This document shows positions 6,641 through 9,314 of a DNA stretch of 9,314 nucleotides, piece by piece. Below the pieces are notes generated by a model. The model saw only the letters and a program-made list of their open reading frames with translations, made no database searches and had not been told where the DNA came from. This DNA comes from Bacteroidales bacterium UBA1253 (GTDB lineage: Bacteria > Bacteroidota > Bacteroidia > Bacteroidales > Paludibacteraceae). Positions within the stretch are counted from its first letter, which is position 1. Every line of letters starts with the position of its first letter. The stretch spans positions 10,299 to 19,612 of the forward strand of contig DBVX01000065.1 of NCBI GenBank assembly GCA_002308815.1, read 5' to 3'. The position numbers and the translations under genes were made by a program.

Positions 6641-8584
6641 TTACCGGTCCAGTTGTTCGTAGATGGAGTTCTTCGACTTGTATTCGGGAACAATCTGTTT
6701 CATTTGCGCCACCGTCTGCATAGGTGACTCTTTCCGGGCGGTCTCAATCAGACGTTCGATGACGGGGTTTACTTTGTCGTAATCCTCCTCCCGTACCCGT
6801 GCGATCTTGATTTTCTCGTTTTCCGTGGGAAGGGTTGTCTCCTTGCGGTTGAGCACTTCCTCATAGAGTTTCTCGCCGGGACGCAGACCCGTGAAGACGA
6901 TGGGGATATCCACGTCAGGACGGTAGCCCGCCAGACGGATCATATTCTTCGCCAGATCCAGAATCTTGACCTGATGCCCCATATCGAAGACGAAAATTTC
7001 CCCGCCGTTGCCCAGCGTGGCAGCCTCCATCACGAGCGTACATGCTTCCTGAATAGTCATAAAGAAGCGGATGATGTCCGGGTGTGTCACGGTCACGGGA
7101 CCTCCTTGGGCAATCTGCTTCTTGAAATAGGGAATGACAGATCCGTTCGACCCGAGTACATTGCCGAAACGCGTGGTGATGAAGCGTGTGCATTGCGGGT
7201 CAGAGGCTGAGATTTTGCGGTATAGCGACTGCACGTAGATTTCGGCGATGCGCTTCGACGCGCCCATCACGTTGGTGGGATTGACTGCCTTGTCGGTGGA
7301 GATCATCACGAACCGTTTTGTGCCATACTCCACGGCAAGATCGGCTATATTCTTTGTTCCCAATACATTGGCGCGGATTGCCTCGTTGGGGAACTCCTCC
7401 ATCAGCGGCACGTGTTTGTAGGCACCGGCGTGGAAAACCACATCGGGACGGTAGTCCTTAAACGCCTGCTCCAATGCCCTTTTGTCGCGCAAATCGCCTA
7501 TGTGGGCAACGATGTTGGCATTCGCATAATGGTCAGTAAGTTCCAGTTTCAGGTCGTGAAGGGGGGACTCCGCCTGCTCGAACAGGACAACCATCGCCGG
7601 ATTGAAACGCAGCGTCTGACGAACCAGTTCGCTGCCAATCGATCCTGCCGCTCCTGTTATCATCACCACCTGATCGGACAGGATGCCGGACACATTCTCC
7701 GTATTGATGGATATGGTTGGACGCTCCAGCAGATCCTCAATCTGTATGGACTCAATTCTTCCGACACGCATTTGCGACTCATCGTCCTGTTTCCATGAGG
7801 AGAAGGACGGAGTGGTCAGGATGCGGATGTCGTTCTTCAGGAAGATGTCCAAATCCACGGCAGGATTGATTTCCTTCATCTTGATGGGCGACACAATCAC
7901 ATCGCGTATGTTCTTGCGCTGCATCATAGGGATGAGATCCTCGTTCTTGACGTAGATGGGCAGTCCCTGTATGCTGTATGAGCGGATGTCCTTGCCGTCG
8001 GTGATGAACCCTTTGGGGACGTACTCATTATATGAGCCTGAACTGCGGAGCATCTTCGCTATCGCCAGTCCCGCCGCCTTGGTGCCGTAGATGAGTACGC
8101 GGCGGCGCTGACCCGTATGTTGTATCACCGTGTCGTATATCGTCTTGACACCCACACGGAGACAGAAAAGCAGAATGAATGCCAGCGGGCAGTAGATGGC
8201 GGGAATCGTGTTCAGAAACAGTTTGACTTCACCTTCTGACATAACAAGGACAATCATATTGACCACCAGCACAATCGCACCGCAACTCAATACCGCCAGC
8301 AGTACTTTGACGATGTCCACAAAAGTGGAGAAACGGATGATGCCTGAATAGGAGTGGAACAGCCAGAAACACAGAGTCTGAACCAGCATTACTGCCAGCA
8401 TCTGCTGCCATAAGGTGAGTGCCAGAAATTCTGTCCCGTAGGTGAAAACGCTGCTGCCTATGGCAAAACTGATGACGTATGCCAGACAGCACAGCAGAAG
8501 ATCCATCAGTAACACCGCCCACCGGGGGGTGTATCTCATATCCGGTATGTGGGAGAAGATGTCCGATTGGAGAAGGTTTTGCAT
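6641..8584 (-). CDS. Membrane-anchored UDP-GlcNAc 4,6-dehydratase, PglF/WbpM/CapD family
   Basis: Predicted to turn UDP-GlcNAc into UDP-4-keto-6-deoxy-HexNAc, the first step toward bacillosamine, QuiNAc, FucNAc or related sugars. The full-length 647-residue protein has four hydrophobic segments at about 21-47, 52-76, 88-115 and 124-146. A first nucleotide-binding-like fold follows (RRVLIYGTKAAG, 161-172), then the catalytic SDR domain with NAD-binding TGAAGSIGSE (310-319). AGAYKHVPLMEEFPNEAIRAN (386-406) is the family block. The active site lies in STDKAVNPTNVMGASKR (429-445). The usual SDR Tyr is replaced by Met-440 with Lys-444 kept, as is normal for this family, where Asp-431 and Lys-432 do the chemistry. 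GLRPGEKLYEE (566-576) closes the domain. The start at 8584 is 11 nt after the upstream stop and puts the first membrane segment near residue 21. 5-epimerising (PseB-type) activity cannot be excluded. Confidence 0.92.
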   Translation of the reverse strand: MQNLLQSDIFSHIPDMRYTPRWAVLLMDLLLCCLAYVISFAIGSSVFTYGTEFLALTLWQQMLAVMLVQTLCFWLFHSYSGIIRFSTFVDIVKVLLAVLSCGAIVLVVNMIVLVMSEGEVKLFLNTIPAIYCPLAFILLFCLRVGVKTIYDTVIQHTGQRRRVLIYGTKAAGLAIAKMLRSSGSYNEYVPKGFITDGKDIRSYSIQGLPIYVKNEDLIPMMQRKNIRDVIVSPIKMKEINPAVDLDIFLKNDIRILTTPSFSSWKQDDESQMRVGRIESIQIEDLLERPTISINTENVSGILSDQVVMITGAAGSIGSELVRQTLRFNPAMVVLFEQAESPLHDLKLELTDHYANANIVAHIGDLRDKRALEQAFKDYRPDVVFHAGAYKHVPLMEEFPNEAIRANVLGTKNIADLAVEYGTKRFVMISTDKAVNPTNVMGASKRIAEIYVQSLYRKISASDPQCTRFITTRFGNVLGSNGSVIPYFKKQIAQGGPVTVTHPDIIRFFMTIQEACTLVMEAATLGNGGEIFVFDMGHQVKILDLAKNMIRLAGYRPDVDIPIVFTGLRPGEKLYEEVLNRKETTLPTENEKIKIARVREEDYDKVNPVIERLIETARKESPMQTVAQMKQIVPEYKSKNSIYEQLDR

Positions 8585-8595
8585 ATAGAGTGGTA

Positions 8596-9177
8596 TTAGA
8601 TTGCTTTAAGGGTTAGCAGAACAAGTCGCAAATCACCCCACAAGGAATGATTGTCCACATAGTGCAGATTGATGGCCAGTTTGTCAGGCATGATTGCCTC
8701 GATATAGTATTTTTCAGGGTCTTTTGCTTGTGAAAGCAGATCGTTTTCATTGCGGTATTTGATGCTGGCGGCATCGGTTATACCAGGACGCACGTCCAGT
8801 ACGTGAAGTTGTTCCTTCGAATATAAACCAACGTATTTTTTTACTTCGGGCCGTGGTCCGACAAACGACATGTCGCCTTTCAGCACATTCCACAGTTGCG
8901 GCAGTTCGTCAATCTTGTATTTGCGAAGGAAGTACCCCGCCCGTGTCACGCGGCTGTCACGTCCTCCGACGGTGAGCAGTCCACGTCTGTCACTGTTGGT
9001 GTACATCGTGCGGAATTTCAGTATGGTGAAATCCCTGTTGCCTTTTCCCACACGTGTCTGACGGTAAAAGACCGGTCCGCTGCTGTCCGCTTTAATCCAG
9101 CATGCCACGGCAAGAAACAAAGGACTCAATATAAGCAGCCCTACAAATGACAGGACAATATCACAAAATCGCTTCAT
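8596..9177 (-). CDS. PglC/WcaJ-type undecaprenyl-phosphate sugar-1-phosphate transferase
   Basis: Monotopic phosphoglycosyl transferase of the bacterial sugar transferase family. It attaches a sugar-1-phosphate from a UDP-sugar to undecaprenyl phosphate at the cytoplasmic face of the inner membrane. The 193 residues correspond to the small PglC-like catalytic core without the extra N-terminal helices of WcaJ. The re-entrant membrane helix spans about 5-28 and carries the hallmark Ser-Pro (18-19). [14 protein letters not shown] (34-47), LKFRTM (53-58), the catalytic Asp-Glu in [15 protein letters not shown] (88-102; Asp-90, Glu-91), FVGPRPE (105-111) and [11 protein letters not shown] (129-139) follow. 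The start at 9177 gives the usual [10 protein letters not shown]. An in-frame Met at 9210 would add 11 residues. With 9177 the gene overlaps the upstream aminotransferase by 17 bp, with 9210 by 50 bp. The neighbouring dehydratase and aminotransferase make a UDP-amino-deoxysugar its likely substrate. Confidence 0.92.
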   Translation of the reverse strand: MKRFCDIVLSFVGLLILSPLFLAVACWIKADSSGPVFYRQTRVGKGNRDFTILKFRTMYTNSDRRGLLTVGGRDSRVTRAGYFLRKYKIDELPQLWNVLKGDMSFVGPRPEVKKYVGLYSKEQLHVLDVRPGITDAASIKYRNENDLLSQAKDPEKYYIEAIMPDKLAINLHYVDNHSLWGDLRLVLLTLKAI

Positions 9178-9314
9178 GCAGTGAACGGAGTATATATTCC
9201 ACGTCTTCATCGCTCAAACGGGAGTAGAGCGGTAAGGTTATCTCATTCTGATACAGACGATAGGCGTTCGGATAATCGCGTATGTCGCAGCCGAGCCGCC
9301 GGTAGGCTGTCATC
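9161..9314 (-). CDS. C-terminal 50 residues of a DegT/DnrJ/EryC1/StrS-type sugar aminotransferase (runs off right edge)
   Basis: The reverse-complement frame is open from the window edge to the TGA at 9163-9161. It encodes a tail containing CDIRDYPNAYRLYQNEITLP, then LYSRLSDEDVEYILRSL. The pattern of a Pro-Asn-Ala segment, then an ISLPLY-like strand, then LS.ED...I...L is the typical end of PLP-dependent sugar aminotransferases such as PglE, WecE and ArnB. The PLP-binding Lys and the rest of the fold lie outside the window, so the call rests on this tail and on context. Such an enzyme would aminate the 4-keto sugar made by the dehydratase two genes downstream. The Met at the window edge is internal and not a start. 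Confidence 0.75.
   Translation of the reverse strand, partial: MTAYRRLGCDIRDYPNAYRLYQNEITLPLYSRLSDEDVEYILRSLHEAIL

Noticed and set aside
6631..6693. Twenty-one-residue N-terminal extension of the WecA-like protein (start at 6693)
   Set aside because: It would overlap the dehydratase gene by 53 bp and adds a polar stretch before the first membrane helix. The ATG at 6630 lies 10 nt after the upstream stop.

Overview
The window looks like a chromosomal piece of a member of the Bacteroidota, most likely order Bacteroidales (a Prevotella/Paraprevotella/Bacteroides-type gut or oral organism). Three things support this. None of the six start codons with a readable upstream leader has a Shine-Dalgarno sequence. 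The promoters that can be found follow the Bacteroidota -33/-7 pattern (TTG, about 20 nt, TAnnTTTG). The proteins also read as Bacteroidota-type family members. The genus is a guess.

Positions 1-3410 (minus strand) hold housekeeping genes, transcribed right to left: ettA (ribosome-associated ABC-F ATPase), then fabD (malonyl-CoA:ACP transacylase), then the 5' part of aspS (aspartyl-tRNA synthetase), which runs off the left edge. A candidate promoter and a perfect 8-bp palindrome lie before fabD. A short run of AGTTGA units separates fabD from aspS. Positions 3411-3573 are a divergent promoter region. From it, on the plus strand, run a YbaK-domain prolyl-tRNA editing protein (3574-4116) and, 15 nt later, a MATE-family efflux transporter (4132-5514).

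Positions 5482-9314 (minus strand) hold the downstream end of a surface-glycan operon. In transcription order it contains the C-terminus of a DegT/DnrJ/EryC1/StrS-type sugar aminotransferase, a PglC/WcaJ-type monotopic phosphoglycosyl transferase, a membrane-anchored PglF/WbpM/CapD-type UDP-sugar 4,6-dehydratase, and a WecA/TagO-type polytopic phosphoglycosyl transferase. The genes overlap or lie about 10 nt apart. Together they suggest synthesis of a UDP-amino-deoxysugar (as in the bacillosamine pathway) and its loading onto undecaprenyl phosphate. The last gene meets the MATE gene tail to tail with a 33-bp coding overlap.

No RNA gene, CRISPR array, insertion sequence, phage gene or tRNA was seen, and no stretch over 300 bases lacks a gene. 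Most of the window is ordinary. The points most worth a second look are the two different glycan-initiating enzymes in one operon, the clean divergent promoter pair, the palindrome in the fabD leader and the overlapping convergent genes. I did not find a convincing new biological system.
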